From NCBI RefSeq assembly GCF_027627475.1, contig NZ_CP115484.1:1906001-1970000 (forward strand): DNA of 64,000 bases, read 5' to 3'. The DNA comes from Paenibacillus sp. SYP-B4298. Lineage in GTDB: Bacteria > Bacillota > Bacilli > Paenibacillales > Paenibacillaceae. Shown one piece after another: positions 34,270-42,181 of the stretch. The notes beneath the pieces were generated by a model that saw nothing but the letters and a program-made list of their open reading frames with translations, was not told where the DNA came from and made no database searches. Numbering within the stretch: the first letter of the stretch is position 1; each line of letters starts with the position of its first letter. The position numbers were made by a program, and so were the translations under genes.

Positions 34270-34863
34270 ATGGGAAGCGCTGAGCATTTCTACAGTCTGA
34301 TTCGTCCGTTGCAGGGAGAACTGATGCGCTATTGTCTGTATCTATCCTCTTCCAGGTGGGAAGCTGAGGATTTGTATCAAGATACCTTGTTAAAACTGTG
34401 GCGCTATTATCGTACCCGTCATTTCACCTCAATCACTCGGGCTCTGCTTGCAACGACAGCCAAGCGGCTGTGGATTGATCGGCACCGCAAGCAGGAGAGA
34501 GCTTCGCCTGCCGTAGCTCTGGAGCAGGTACTGCTCATAGGCAGACATAACGATTATGCTGCCTTGCGGGCGGTACTGGAATGGATGAGCGCCCATCTGT
34601 CTGTTCGCCAGCTTCGCCTGCTGGTGCTCTCCGAGGTGTACCGCTACTCCTATCAGGAGATCGCCGAGGAGATGAAGTGCAGCGTGTCTTCTGTCCGAAT
34701 GATGCTGCATCGCTCGAAGAAGCTGCTGCGTGCTGGCGCTACCGGGCACCCCTTGGCAAGTATGGATCGAAGTGAGGAGATTGATCGCTGGACGAGCGAA
34801 TTAATCACGGTTGGCACGGAACGGAGTGTTCTAATGCTGGATGGTCATGCCGGAACAGGTTAA
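34270..34863 (+). CDS. ECF-type RNA polymerase sigma factor
   Basis: A 197-residue protein with sigma region 2 (MRYCLYLSSSRWEAEDLYQD and TLLKLW) and region 4 (YSYQEIAEEMKCSVSSVRMM then LHRSKKLL). ATG 34270 follows GGGGGAG; a longer frame to 34132 passes through the phased repeats and is unlikely. No anti-sigma gene lies beside it, so control may come from the divergent two-component system. Its C-terminal 40 residues do not resemble the family and may have a separate role. The efflux genes start 41 bases after its stop. Confidence 0.85.
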   Translation: MGSAEHFYSLIRPLQGELMRYCLYLSSSRWEAEDLYQDTLLKLWRYYRTRHFTSITRALLATTAKRLWIDRHRKQERASPAVALEQVLLIGRHNDYAALRAVLEWMSAHLSVRQLRLLVLSEVYRYSYQEIAEEMKCSVSSVRMMLHRSKKLLRAGATGHPLASMDRSEEIDRWTSELITVGTERSVLMLDGHAGTG

Positions 34864-34903
34864 AGACCGGTAAAGAAGGATCGAACATTTAGGAGGAGCA
34901 TCA

Positions 34904-36436
34904 ATGAAGAAATGGGTATTAGCGATTGCTGGTATCGTGCTGGTAGCTGTCGGAGTCTATCTGGGCTTCGCTTATCTATGGAAGGAAGAGACGGCTACGG
35001 CGACTGCGGTACGTACCACTCCGGTCATTCGGGGCAACCTGACGGTTACCGTCTCCGGCTCGGGAACGGTATCCGTTGTGAATGTGAAGCAGGTGATGAG
35101 TCCCGAGGAGGGGCAATTGGAAGCGTTGACTATTAAGGAAGGAGAGCTTGTTGCAAAAGGGCAGGTTATCGCCTCTTACGTCGCAGCCGATCATTCCGAA
35201 GAGATAAGGAAACTGGAGACATCGTTGACCAAGCAAGAGATGGAGCTGGAGAAGCTCAAGACCAAATACATAGAAGCCGAGGAGAGCAGCCGTCCTAATG
35301 TTCGGTATGAGATCGAATCCCTGAAGCTTGATATGGCTGCCAACGAACAGTCACTAGCTGAGTTAAAGGAGGAACAGGCGACGGTGACGACAATTACTGC
35401 GCCGATCGCCGGCAAAGTAACCGCCATACATATCAATGAAGCGGGTCAAAAGGTACAGAGCGGAGCAGCAATCTTGAGCATTACGGATTATAAGGAGCTC
35501 CAATCTGTCATTCAGGTGGATGAGTTGGATGTAACCAAAGTGAAGGTTGGACAGAAGGCAAAGGTTATGCTGGATGCGCTGGAGGAGATGGAGATAGAGG
35601 GCACCGTAACTGAGATTGCAGACGAGGGCAGCTCTCAGAACGGCGTCGCTTTGTTCGATGTGACGATTCAATTCCCGGCGCAGGAGGGGATTCGAATCGG
35701 TATGTCGGCTTCAGCCGAGATTACCGTTGACAGCAAGCAGGATGTGTTGATGGTGCCGATCGAAGCCATTCGTGAGGCTGGATCGCAAAAGATGGTGTTA
35801 GTTGCCGCGTCTGCTTCAGGAGCTAGTGGCTCTGGTGCAGGAAGCACTCCAGCCCGAGGTGGTCAGGGAGACGGCATGCCGCAAGGCAGAGGCAACGGCG
35901 CAGTTGGAGATGAGACGTCCGGCAGCAGGTCGGAGGCGGCGAGTGGACAGGCTGGATCGTCCGAGGTCGGACAGAGCGAACGGGCGAGTGCGGGTGCCAG
36001 TTCTAAGAGCAGTGCAGCCATGCGAGAAGAGCCACAGCTTCAGCAGACGGCTGAGGCAGAGCAGAGCAGGAGGGCGCAGACGCAGGGCGAGCAGCCCGAG
36101 GGCAGCCAGGGACCTGGGATGGCACAGAGGCAAGGTGGCAACCAGGGGCAAGGCAGAGCCGCAGGCGCGGCCAATGAATCAGGCGGAATGATGCGATTCG
36201 TCACCGTAGGGGTTAGCAATGAAACCTATATCGAAATTATTAGCGGGCTGAGCGAGGGTGAGGAGGTTATATTGCCGACGATTGTTTCATCTGCCTCGCA
36301 GACGAACATGACAGGGTTTCCTGGAGCTGGCGGAGGTGGCTTCGGGGGCGGAGGTATGCCGGCGGGTGGCTTCTCAGGCGGAGGCGGCGGAATGCAGCGT
36401 CCCAGCTCAGGCGGCGCCGCTCAACGAGGAGGTTGA
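34904..36436 (+). CDS. MacA/YknX-like membrane-fusion protein with a low-complexity insert
   Basis: A 510-residue periplasmic-adaptor-type protein, longer than the usual 370-400. Helix 1-22 anchors it. A lipoyl-like half (about 40-95), a coiled hairpin (about 97-160), the second lipoyl half (ITAPIAGKVTAIHINEAGQ in two blocks near 164-190) and a beta barrel (about 197-275) follow. Residues about 301-427 are a Gly/Ser/Ala/Gln-rich disordered insert that splits the last domain from the barrel, and the last 45 residues are Gly-rich. AGGAGGAG precedes ATG 34904. With the ATPase and FtsX-type permease that follow it forms a MacAB-type pump, which in Gram-positive bacteria exports peptides or antibiotics. 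Confidence 0.87.
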   Translation: MKKWVLAIAGIVLVAVGVYLGFAYLWKEETATATAVRTTPVIRGNLTVTVSGSGTVSVVNVKQVMSPEEGQLEALTIKEGELVAKGQVIASYVAADHSEEIRKLETSLTKQEMELEKLKTKYIEAEESSRPNVRYEIESLKLDMAANEQSLAELKEEQATVTTITAPIAGKVTAIHINEAGQKVQSGAAILSITDYKELQSVIQVDELDVTKVKVGQKAKVMLDALEEMEIEGTVTEIADEGSSQNGVALFDVTIQFPAQEGIRIGMSASAEITVDSKQDVLMVPIEAIREAGSQKMVLVAASASGASGSGAGSTPARGGQGDGMPQGRGNGAVGDETSGSRSEAASGQAGSSEVGQSERASAGASSKSSAAMREEPQLQQTAEAEQSRRAQTQGEQPEGSQGPGMAQRQGGNQGQGRAAGAANESGGMMRFVTVGVSNETYIEIISGLSEGEEVILPTIVSSASQTNMTGFPGAGGGGFGGGGMPAGGFSGGGGGMQRPSSGGAAQRGG

Positions 36437-36442
36437 CCGACT

Positions 36443-37150
36443 ATGACTCATAAGCGAAGCGTGGACATTGATATGAAGGACATCGTGAAGACCTATCAGA
36501 TGGGCTCGGAAACATTAGTGACGCTCAAGAAGGTATCGTTGCAGGTGTATCGCGGTGAATTCATGGCGATTGTCGGCCCGTCCGGCTCGGGCAAGTCGAC
36601 GCTGATGAACATTATCGGCTGCCTGGACACACCGACAGAAGGACAATACATTATTGACGGACAGGATACGAGCCGTCTGAGCGATAACCGTCTGGCGGAG
36701 ATACGCAATCAGAAGATCGGGTTCATCTTTCAGAGCTTTCATCTGCTTCCACAACTGACCAGCCTGGAGAATGTCGAGCTGCCGCTGGTGTATCGCGGCT
36801 TGTCAGCCAAGCAGCGTCGTGACCAAGCCGTACAGATGCTAGCCCAGATGGGATTGGGAGACAAGCTCCATCACAAGCCTAAGCAGCTATCCGGCGGTCA
36901 GCAGCAGCGAGTTGCTATAGCGAGGGCGCTCGCCAGCGAGCCAGCTATCCTGCTGGCGGACGAGCCAACTGGAGCGCTTGATACGAAGACTGGGAGCGAG
37001 GTTATGGCGATCTTTCAGGAGCTTCACAAGCATGGCCATACCATCGTGCTCATTACACATGATCCGTCGGTAGCGGAGAGCGCGGAGTCTGTCATCCGCA
37101 TTACGGACGGTGTCGTTACAGAGGAGAGGAGAGGGAGCCGTGCAATTTAG
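36443..37150 (+). CDS. MacB/YknY-like ABC transporter ATP-binding protein
   Basis: A 235-residue ATPase with Walker A GPSGSGKST, the signature LSGGQQQRVAIARAL, Walker B ILLADEPTGALD and the switch ITHDP. These match the LolD/MacB-N/YknY family, which works by mechanotransmission with FtsX-type permeases. The stop overlaps the permease gene start. GAGGAGG lies about 10 bases before ATG 36443. Confidence 0.93.
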   Translation: MTHKRSVDIDMKDIVKTYQMGSETLVTLKKVSLQVYRGEFMAIVGPSGSGKSTLMNIIGCLDTPTEGQYIIDGQDTSRLSDNRLAEIRNQKIGFIFQSFHLLPQLTSLENVELPLVYRGLSAKQRRDQAVQMLAQMGLGDKLHHKPKQLSGGQQQRVAIARALASEPAILLADEPTGALDTKTGSEVMAIFQELHKHGHTIVLITHDPSVAESAESVIRITDGVVTEERRGSRAI

Positions 37151-38309
37151 CCAGGGTGTTCGTATGGCCTGGAAAAGCATCCTGGCCAACAAGCTGCGGA
37201 CCGTGCTGACCATGCTGGGCATTGTCATTGGGGTGGCCTCCGTCATTACGCTGGTAGCGATCGGCAACGGAACGAAGCAGCAGGTGGAGGAGCAGATGTC
37301 CAGCCTGGGGACGAATCTGTTGTCGATCAGCATCAGCGGGCGCGGTGCAGTCAGCTCGCTGACGGTAGAGGAAGCCGAGGAGCTGGCTGGGCTGGATGGT
37401 GTGCAGGCGGTCTCTCCCATAGTCAGCGGCAACGTTCAAGCGAAGTACAAGGCGGAGAATGTGAATGTCACAGTGGAGGGAATTACTCCTGCCTATGAGA
37501 CCGTTCGAGACGTTCACATCCAGAGTGGAAGATTTATTACGGCAATCGATGTGGAATACAGGCAGAAGGTTGCCTTGATCGGAACGGGTACTGCAGAGGA
37601 TCTATTCGGCACAAGCCATCCTGTTGGGGAGTCGATCTCGCTGAACGGCAGCCGTTACAAGATTGTCGGGCTGCTGGAGGAACAGGGAAGCTCGCTGGGT
37701 GGCTCCAATGATAACAAGGTGATCATACCGATCTCGAGCGGCTCGCGACTGTTGCAGACCAAGGGAGTTCGTTCCATCTATGTTCAGGCGGATCATGACG
37801 CGAATATGGATCTTGTTGAGCTGGCGCTAGAGACGGAGCTGAACAAAAAATTCCGTGGTGCAGAAAATAGCTATAATCTTTTTAATCAAGCGGATCTGGT
37901 AGAGACGATCACAGCCGTATCTACGACATTGTCGAATACGCTGACAGGTATCGCGGGCATATCCTTGCTTGTTGGCGGTATCGGCATTATGAATATCATG
38001 CTGGTGTCGGTAACGGAACGGACACGCGAGATTGGCATACGCAAGTCGATTGGCGCCAAGCGCAGAGACATTTTGCTGCAATTTTTGCTTGAGGCACTTG
38101 TAATTAGCGGTTTGAGCGGGGTTGTAGGAGTTGGGGCAAGCTACGCGGCCGCGTACCTATTGACGCAATCCGGTACGACAGCGATCATGACATGGGATAC
38201 CATCGTTCTGTCGTTTGCCTTCTCCTTCGCCATCGGAATCACCTTCGGTATCTTCCCTGCGAACAAGGCATCGCGCCTGAAGCCGGTTGACGCACTGCGT
38301 TACGATTAA
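37140..38309 (+). CDS. MacB/YknZ-like FtsX-family permease
   Basis: A 389-residue permease. The first helix (KLRTVLTMLGIVIGVASVIT) is followed by an extracytoplasmic MacB core domain of about 200 residues, then three helices including GGIGIMNIMLVSVTERTREI and SIGAKRRDIL, the hallmark of FtsX-type permeases. It ends NKASRLKPVDALRYD, the usual family tail. GTG 37140 has GAGGAGAGGAGAGGGAG upstream and overlaps the ATPase stop by 11 bases. Together with the adaptor it forms the efflux complex. Confidence 0.93.
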   Translation: MQFSQGVRMAWKSILANKLRTVLTMLGIVIGVASVITLVAIGNGTKQQVEEQMSSLGTNLLSISISGRGAVSSLTVEEAEELAGLDGVQAVSPIVSGNVQAKYKAENVNVTVEGITPAYETVRDVHIQSGRFITAIDVEYRQKVALIGTGTAEDLFGTSHPVGESISLNGSRYKIVGLLEEQGSSLGGSNDNKVIIPISSGSRLLQTKGVRSIYVQADHDANMDLVELALETELNKKFRGAENSYNLFNQADLVETITAVSTTLSNTLTGIAGISLLVGGIGIMNIMLVSVTERTREIGIRKSIGAKRRDILLQFLLEALVISGLSGVVGVGASYAAAYLLTQSGTTAIMTWDTIVLSFAFSFAIGITFGIFPANKASRLKPVDALRYD

Positions 38310-38351
38310 TTCGGTCTGCTTGCTCCTATATGCCTTGTATTTAGGTGTCGG

Positions 38352-38380
38352 TGAACAAAGGCCTGCCAATCATGTATAAT
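38352..38380 (+). promoter_or_regulatory. Promoter of the LOV kinase gene
   Basis: TGAACA (38352-38357), a 17-base gap and a perfect TATAAT (38375-38380). The transcript would begin near 38387, which excludes ATG 38383 as start codon and supports TTG 38428. Confidence 0.65.
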
Positions 38381-38427
38381 GGATGAAGGATAACCGGCGC
38401 CGGCGCAAGGTGATAGGAGGATTGTAT

Positions 38428-39996
38428 TTGGAGCAACAGGCTGCATTTGATTGGGAGCATATCGTTCGTCGACTCAAATCATCCGTTACGATAGCGGATG
38501 CGAGAGCGAAGGATTGTCCGTTGATCTATGTTAATCAGCAATTCGTCGAGCTTACAGGATATGAGGAAAACGAGGTTATAGGAAAGAACTGCCGTTTTTT
38601 GCAGGGGCCTGCTACGGATCCTGAGGCTGTCGGGCGTTTGCGTGAAGCGATTGCGAAGCGAGAGTCGGCCACTGTCGAGCTGTTGAACTATTGCAAGGAT
38701 GGCCGTCCGTTCTGGAATGAGGTTAATCTCGACCCGATCTTTGATACGAATGGGGAATGCATCTACTTTGTCGGCATTCAATTCGAGATTACAGACCGCA
38801 AGCTGGCACAGCAGCAGCTTGTGGAGGCGGCCGCCGCTGCGGACGCTGCCAACGAAGCGAAGAGTCGGTTCATAGCCAATATGAGTCACGAGATTCGCAC
38901 GCCGCTCAACGGGATTATGGGGATGACGGATCTCATGATGTTGACAGATATGACGCTAGAGCAGCAAGAAAACATGCATATCATCCAAAATTGCGCAGAC
39001 ACGCTGCTGCTATTGATGAACGATATTCTGGACTTGTCCAAAATAGAGGCCAACAAGCTGGTGACCGAGCAGATCGAGGTGAATATCCGGGAGCTTGTGG
39101 ACACCACGGTTAAAGCTCATCTGCCCATTGCAGCGGAGAAACGGTTATCGATAGTGAGCCATGTTCTGCCGGAGGTGCCGCGTCAACTGCTAGGAGACCC
39201 GAATCGGCTGCGACAAGTATTAAACAACCTCTTGGGCAATGCTGTGAAGTTTACCGATACAGGGATCATCAGCATAGTCGTCAGATTAGCAGGCATCGAG
39301 GACCGAACCGTTACCTTGCAATTTGAAATTCAGGATACGGGTATTGGTATCAGCCCTGCAGATCATGGCAAGCTGTTCAAGAGCTTTAGTCAGGTAGACG
39401 ATTCCCATACGAGAAAATATGGCGGAACTGGTCTCGGGCTTGCGATTAGCAAGCAACTGGTGGAGCTCATGGGTGGTCAGATTAGTGTGCAGAGCGAGTC
39501 GGGAGCAGGCAGCCTGTTCATGTTTACCGTTCCTTACAAGCGGATGGAGCAGTGGGAGGAGGAGCAAGTCGACCGTAATGACATGCTGCAGACCGAGCAA
39601 TCTCTTCATATTCTGCTTGTCGAAGATGATGAGGTGAGCCAGATTGTTACCAGCCGCATGCTGGTGAAGCTGGGGCATACCGTCCAGGCTGCGTTCAACG
39701 GGAAGCATGCGCTAGAGCTATTGGAGCAGAATGACTTCGACCTGGTGCTGATGGATATTCAGATGCCGGTGTTGAATGGCTATGATACGGCCCGCGCGAT
39801 CCGTGCCGATAAGTCCAAGGGCTATGCCCGCCTGCCGATCGTCGCTCTTACTGCTCATGCGTTCAAGGAAAACCACATTCGTATCCTCTCTGCCGGAATG
39901 AATGACACCTTAGCCAAGCCGCTAAAACTGGAAGAATTGCATCGAGTCATCGAGGCACTGAAGAGAGAGGAAGCCCACAGGCCGGAGCTGGAATAG
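38428..39996 (+). CDS. LOV-domain (blue-light) hybrid histidine kinase with receiver domain
   Basis: A 522-residue soluble protein. The N-terminal PAS domain is of the LOV type: GKNCRFLQG holds the flavin-adduct Cys55, then NYCKDGRPFWN and FVGIQ supply the flavin contacts, as in B. subtilis YtvA. HisKA has ANMSHEIRTPLNG, the ATPase NNLLGNAVKFT, DTGIGI and GGTGLGLAISKQLV, and a C-terminal receiver has VEDDE and Asp in LMDIQMPV. Light would form a Cys-FMN bond and change kinase activity. TTG 38428 lies 7 bases after AGGAGG and behind a promoter. No response regulator with an output domain lies next to it. The sigma gene downstream has its own promoter. Confidence 0.9.
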   Translation: MEQQAAFDWEHIVRRLKSSVTIADARAKDCPLIYVNQQFVELTGYEENEVIGKNCRFLQGPATDPEAVGRLREAIAKRESATVELLNYCKDGRPFWNEVNLDPIFDTNGECIYFVGIQFEITDRKLAQQQLVEAAAAADAANEAKSRFIANMSHEIRTPLNGIMGMTDLMMLTDMTLEQQENMHIIQNCADTLLLLMNDILDLSKIEANKLVTEQIEVNIRELVDTTVKAHLPIAAEKRLSIVSHVLPEVPRQLLGDPNRLRQVLNNLLGNAVKFTDTGIISIVVRLAGIEDRTVTLQFEIQDTGIGISPADHGKLFKSFSQVDDSHTRKYGGTGLGLAISKQLVELMGGQISVQSESGAGSLFMFTVPYKRMEQWEEEQVDRNDMLQTEQSLHILLVEDDEVSQIVTSRMLVKLGHTVQAAFNGKHALELLEQNDFDLVLMDIQMPVLNGYDTARAIRADKSKGYARLPIVALTAHAFKENHIRILSAGMNDTLAKPLKLEELHRVIEALKREEAHRPELE

Positions 39997-40046
39997 CCCG
40001 GCTTATTGGGCTATCTGCTTATATGTAGGAAAGAGGGGGAAATATA

Positions 40047-40139
40047 CAAAAAACCTTCTGGATCAGAAGGTTAAGTACATATATTATGTTGAAGAAACTA
40101 ATATATTATGATATAATAACACGAATGGTCTAACATCAT
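40047..40139 (-). ncRNA. Possible small RNA on the minus strand
   Basis: A near-consensus minus-strand promoter (TTGACA, 17 bases, TAATAT at 40174-40146) points at an intrinsic terminator about 90 bases on: AACCTTCTG pairs perfectly with CAGAAGGTT (40052-40072, 3-base loop) and TTTTTTG follows on the minus strand. No minus-strand gene lies between, and only a 13-codon frame without a ribosome binding site. The predicted RNA runs across the plus-strand promoter of the sigma gene (40089-40117). Not a family I recognise. Confidence 0.45.
40089..40117 (+). promoter_or_regulatory. Promoter of the SigA-like gene
   Basis: TTGAAG (40089-40094), 17 bases, TATAAT (40112-40117). It leaves a leader of about 165 bases before the start at 40292. 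Confidence 0.6.
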
Positions 40140-40145
40140 AATCCA

Positions 40146-40174
40146 ATATTAACACAAAAGAAAACTTTTGTCAA
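40146..40174 (-). promoter_or_regulatory. Near-consensus promoter on the minus strand
   Basis: On the minus strand TTGACA (40174-40169), 17 bases, TAATAT (40151-40146). It would drive the possible small RNA at 40047-40139. Confidence 0.6.
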
Positions 40175-40291
40175 CGTGGCTGAATACAGCATAGGGATGC
40201 GATGGGCCTTGGAATCATACGTTAGTGACACTGACATTGGGAAAACTGTGGGGTATGGTTAGCGGATCTTGGTATTAAGGTGGATGATGAT

Positions 40292-41206
40292 ATGGACGAG
40301 AAGCTTTCTTTATTGACAAATACGAATCAGGATAATGACGAGGGGTATGCAGACGATCTGTCCTTGCCTCCAGGCATGAATATCAATGATCCGGTACGCA
40401 TGTATTTGAAAGAAATCGGAAGAGTGGGATTGCTGTCCGCTGATGAAGAGATTGAACTGGCGAAGCGGGCAGAGCAGGGCGATGAATTCGCCAAGCAGAG
40501 ACTGGCTGAAGCGAATCTGCGCTTGGTGGTCAGTATTGCCAGACGGTATGCGGGCAGGGGAATGCTGTTCCTGGATCTGATTCAGGAAGGCAATATGGGT
40601 CTTATTAAAGCTGTCGAAAAATTTGATTATACAAAGGGATTTAAGTTTAGCACCTATGCTACCTGGTGGATTCGGCAGGCGATCACAAGAGCGATTGCCG
40701 ATCAGGCTCGCACGATCCGTATCCCGGTACATATGGTGGAGACAATTAACAAGTTTATTCGTGTGTCGCGGCAACTGCTGCAGGAGCTGGGAAGAGAGCC
40801 TTCGCCTGAGGAGATCGCCAAGGAGATGGATTTGTCCCCGGACAAGGTCAGAGAGATTATGAAGATTGCACAGGAGCCTGTATCGCTGGAATCTCCGGTG
40901 GGCGAGGAGAATGATTCCAAGCTCGGCGATTTTATTGAGGATCAGGATGCGATGGCTCCAGCAGAATCGGCTGCTTATGAGCTGCTCAAGGAGCAGCTTG
41001 AGAATGTGCTGGATACACTGACAGAGCGGGAAGAGAACGTGCTTCGTTTGCGCTTCGGACTCGATGACGGCCAGCCGCGCACGCTGGAGGAGGTCGGCAA
41101 ATTCTTTGGCGTAACGCGCGAGCGGATTCGCCAGATTGAAGCCAAGGCGCTGCGCAAGCTCAGACATCCTAGCCGCAGCAAGCAACTGAAGGATTTTCTT
41201 GAATAG
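40292..41206 (+). CDS. RpoD/SigA-like sigma factor without region 1.1
   Basis: About 304 residues. Regions 1.2 to 4.2 are almost identical in pattern to the housekeeping Sig[14 protein letters not shown] (1.2), [19 protein letters not shown] (2.3-2.4), a full region 3 and [20 protein letters not shown] (4.2). Only about 20 residues precede region 1.2, so the usual acidic region 1.1 is missing, and dnaG, which normally sits before sigA, is absent. It is therefore probably a second, group-2-like sigma factor and not the primary one. ATG 40292 has AAGGTGG eight bases upstream; GTG 40280 is possible. A very strong terminator follows. Confidence 0.88.
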   Translation: MDEKLSLLTNTNQDNDEGYADDLSLPPGMNINDPVRMYLKEIGRVGLLSADEEIELAKRAEQGDEFAKQRLAEANLRLVVSIARRYAGRGMLFLDLIQEGNMGLIKAVEKFDYTKGFKFSTYATWWIRQAITRAIADQARTIRIPVHMVETINKFIRVSRQLLQELGREPSPEEIAKEMDLSPDKVREIMKIAQEPVSLESPVGEENDSKLGDFIEDQDAMAPAESAAYELLKEQLENVLDTLTEREENVLRLRFGLDDGQPRTLEEVGKFFGVTRERIRQIEAKALRKLRHPSRSKQLKDFLE

Positions 41207-41222
41207 ATGGATGATAATTGAA

Positions 41223-41274
41223 GGGGTGACCCGAAAAATCAGCTTTCACTGATTTTTCGGGTCACCCCGTTTTT
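41223..41274 (+). terminator. Very strong intrinsic terminator after the sigma gene
   Basis: A perfect 20-bp stem (41223-41242 with 41249-41268) closed by CTTTCA, then G and TTTTT. Confidence 0.95.
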
Positions 41275-41396
41275 ATTGCTTCACAAGCTTCACATACCCG
41301 CGCGGCATGAAGCTGCTAAGTCTTGCCGATGAGCTTAGAGGATGGTTCTATACGGCATGCTCGCATGCTCTTGACGGTATACATGCCATTCAGCAT

Positions 41397-41412
41397 AATT
41401 GTGAACACAATT
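41397..41412. promoter_or_regulatory. Perfect 16-bp palindrome upstream of the small membrane protein gene
   Basis: AATTGTG-AA-CACAATT. It lies about 50 bases before a perfect TATAAT (41460-41465) that lacks a good -35. The half TTGTGA resembles redox-regulator half-sites (ResD, Rex), but spacing fits neither exactly. Confidence 0.4.
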
Positions 41413-41495
41413 TTCGAAAAATTGTTGAAAAAAATTCGATATTGTGTCATAATTGTGACTATAATAAATCGCTTTCAGTTAGGGAGTGAATGAAG

Positions 41496-41756
41496 ATGAA
41501 CACCAATTCAAATACCATTAACCATAGTGATGTGGAAGAAAGAAATGTGAAGCCGCTTGTATCCCTGATGACCATTATGGCTTGGCTTGCTTTGGGAGTT
41601 GGCGTGGTGATGTGTCTGCTTAACTTAAACCATTTTAGTGATCAAAACCTTCAGCTAATGGTTGGAATTGGCTTCTTGATTGGCAGTGTGCAGATATATG
41701 TGATTCGCACCGCAATCCATCTTGTCAATAATCGCACATCAAAGCTGGTTAACTGA
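41496..41756 (+). CDS. Small two-helix membrane protein, unknown
   Basis: 86 residues from ATG 41496 (ATG 41490 is an alternative, too close to AGGGAG at 41481-41486). A polar N-terminus of about 20 residues is followed by two hydrophobic helices (about 24-45 and 56-75) and a short positive tail. I recognise no family. It is preceded by a TATAAT box and a palindrome, and followed by a shared terminator with the qox operon. Confidence 0.7.
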   Translation: MNTNSNTINHSDVEERNVKPLVSLMTIMAWLALGVGVVMCLLNLNHFSDQNLQLMVGIGFLIGSVQIYVIRTAIHLVNNRTSKLVN

Positions 41757-41783
41757 TAAGCAGTGTCTGCTCATCCATAACAG

Positions 41784-41828
41784 ACATAGAAGCAGCCCCT
41801 CCAAAACTAGGAGGGGCTGCTTCTATGT
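41784..41828. terminator. Bidirectional terminator between the small protein gene and qoxD
   Basis: An 18-bp perfect stem, 41784-41801 with 41811-41828 (arms ACATAGAAGCAGCCCCTC and its complement), between convergent genes. No T-run, but stem length is high. Confidence 0.75.
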
Positions 41829-41839
41829 GTGTATTATAA

Positions 41840-42181
41840 TCAATGAGCAACAACGTTGTACATCATAATCCAGATGGAGCCGGCGACGACCGTTATTACG
41901 ATGACGAGCGCCAACAGGAGTGCCATCAGGTTGTAGCGCGGCTGCTTCTCATCCTTCAAGTGCATGAAGAATACCATCTGAACGACGAATTGCAGGATCG
42001 CGGTAATCAGAACAACCGCGACAGCAGCGGAGCCAGTGAGCAAGCCGCCAAGCACAACAGCCAGTGGAATAATGGTCAACACGATCGAGAGCGCGAAGCC
42101 TAGCACATAAGACTTGAGTGAACCGTGCGCTCCGTCATGATGGTCATGTGAGCCCTGATGAGTTGCTTTGCTATGAGCCAT
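41840..42181 (-). CDS. qoxD: Quinol oxidase subunit IV (QoxD)
   Basis: A 113-residue protein with a His-rich N-terminus and three helices (about 25-45, 52-75 and 84-107). VVQMVFFMHLKDE is the family signature of bacterial haem-copper oxidase subunit IV. It is the last gene of qoxABCD and starts directly after the qoxC stop. It supports assembly or CuB loading of subunit I. Confidence 0.9.
   Translation of the reverse strand: MAHSKATHQGSHDHHDGAHGSLKSYVLGFALSIVLTIIPLAVVLGGLLTGSAAVAVVLITAILQFVVQMVFFMHLKDEKQPRYNLMALLLALVIVITVVAGSIWIMMYNVVAH

Noticed and set aside
31821-38309. BceAB-type bacitracin module
   Set aside because: The kinase is not a small intramembrane type, and the permease is the four-helix MacB/FtsX type with a separate adaptor, not the ten-helix BceB.
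38383-38427. ATG start of the LOV kinase at 38383
   Set aside because: It lies three bases after a perfect TATAAT box, before the expected transcript start.
41307-41489. Plus-strand 60-codon frame before the small membrane protein
   Set aside because: Crosses the palindrome and -10 box of the next gene and has no ribosome binding site.
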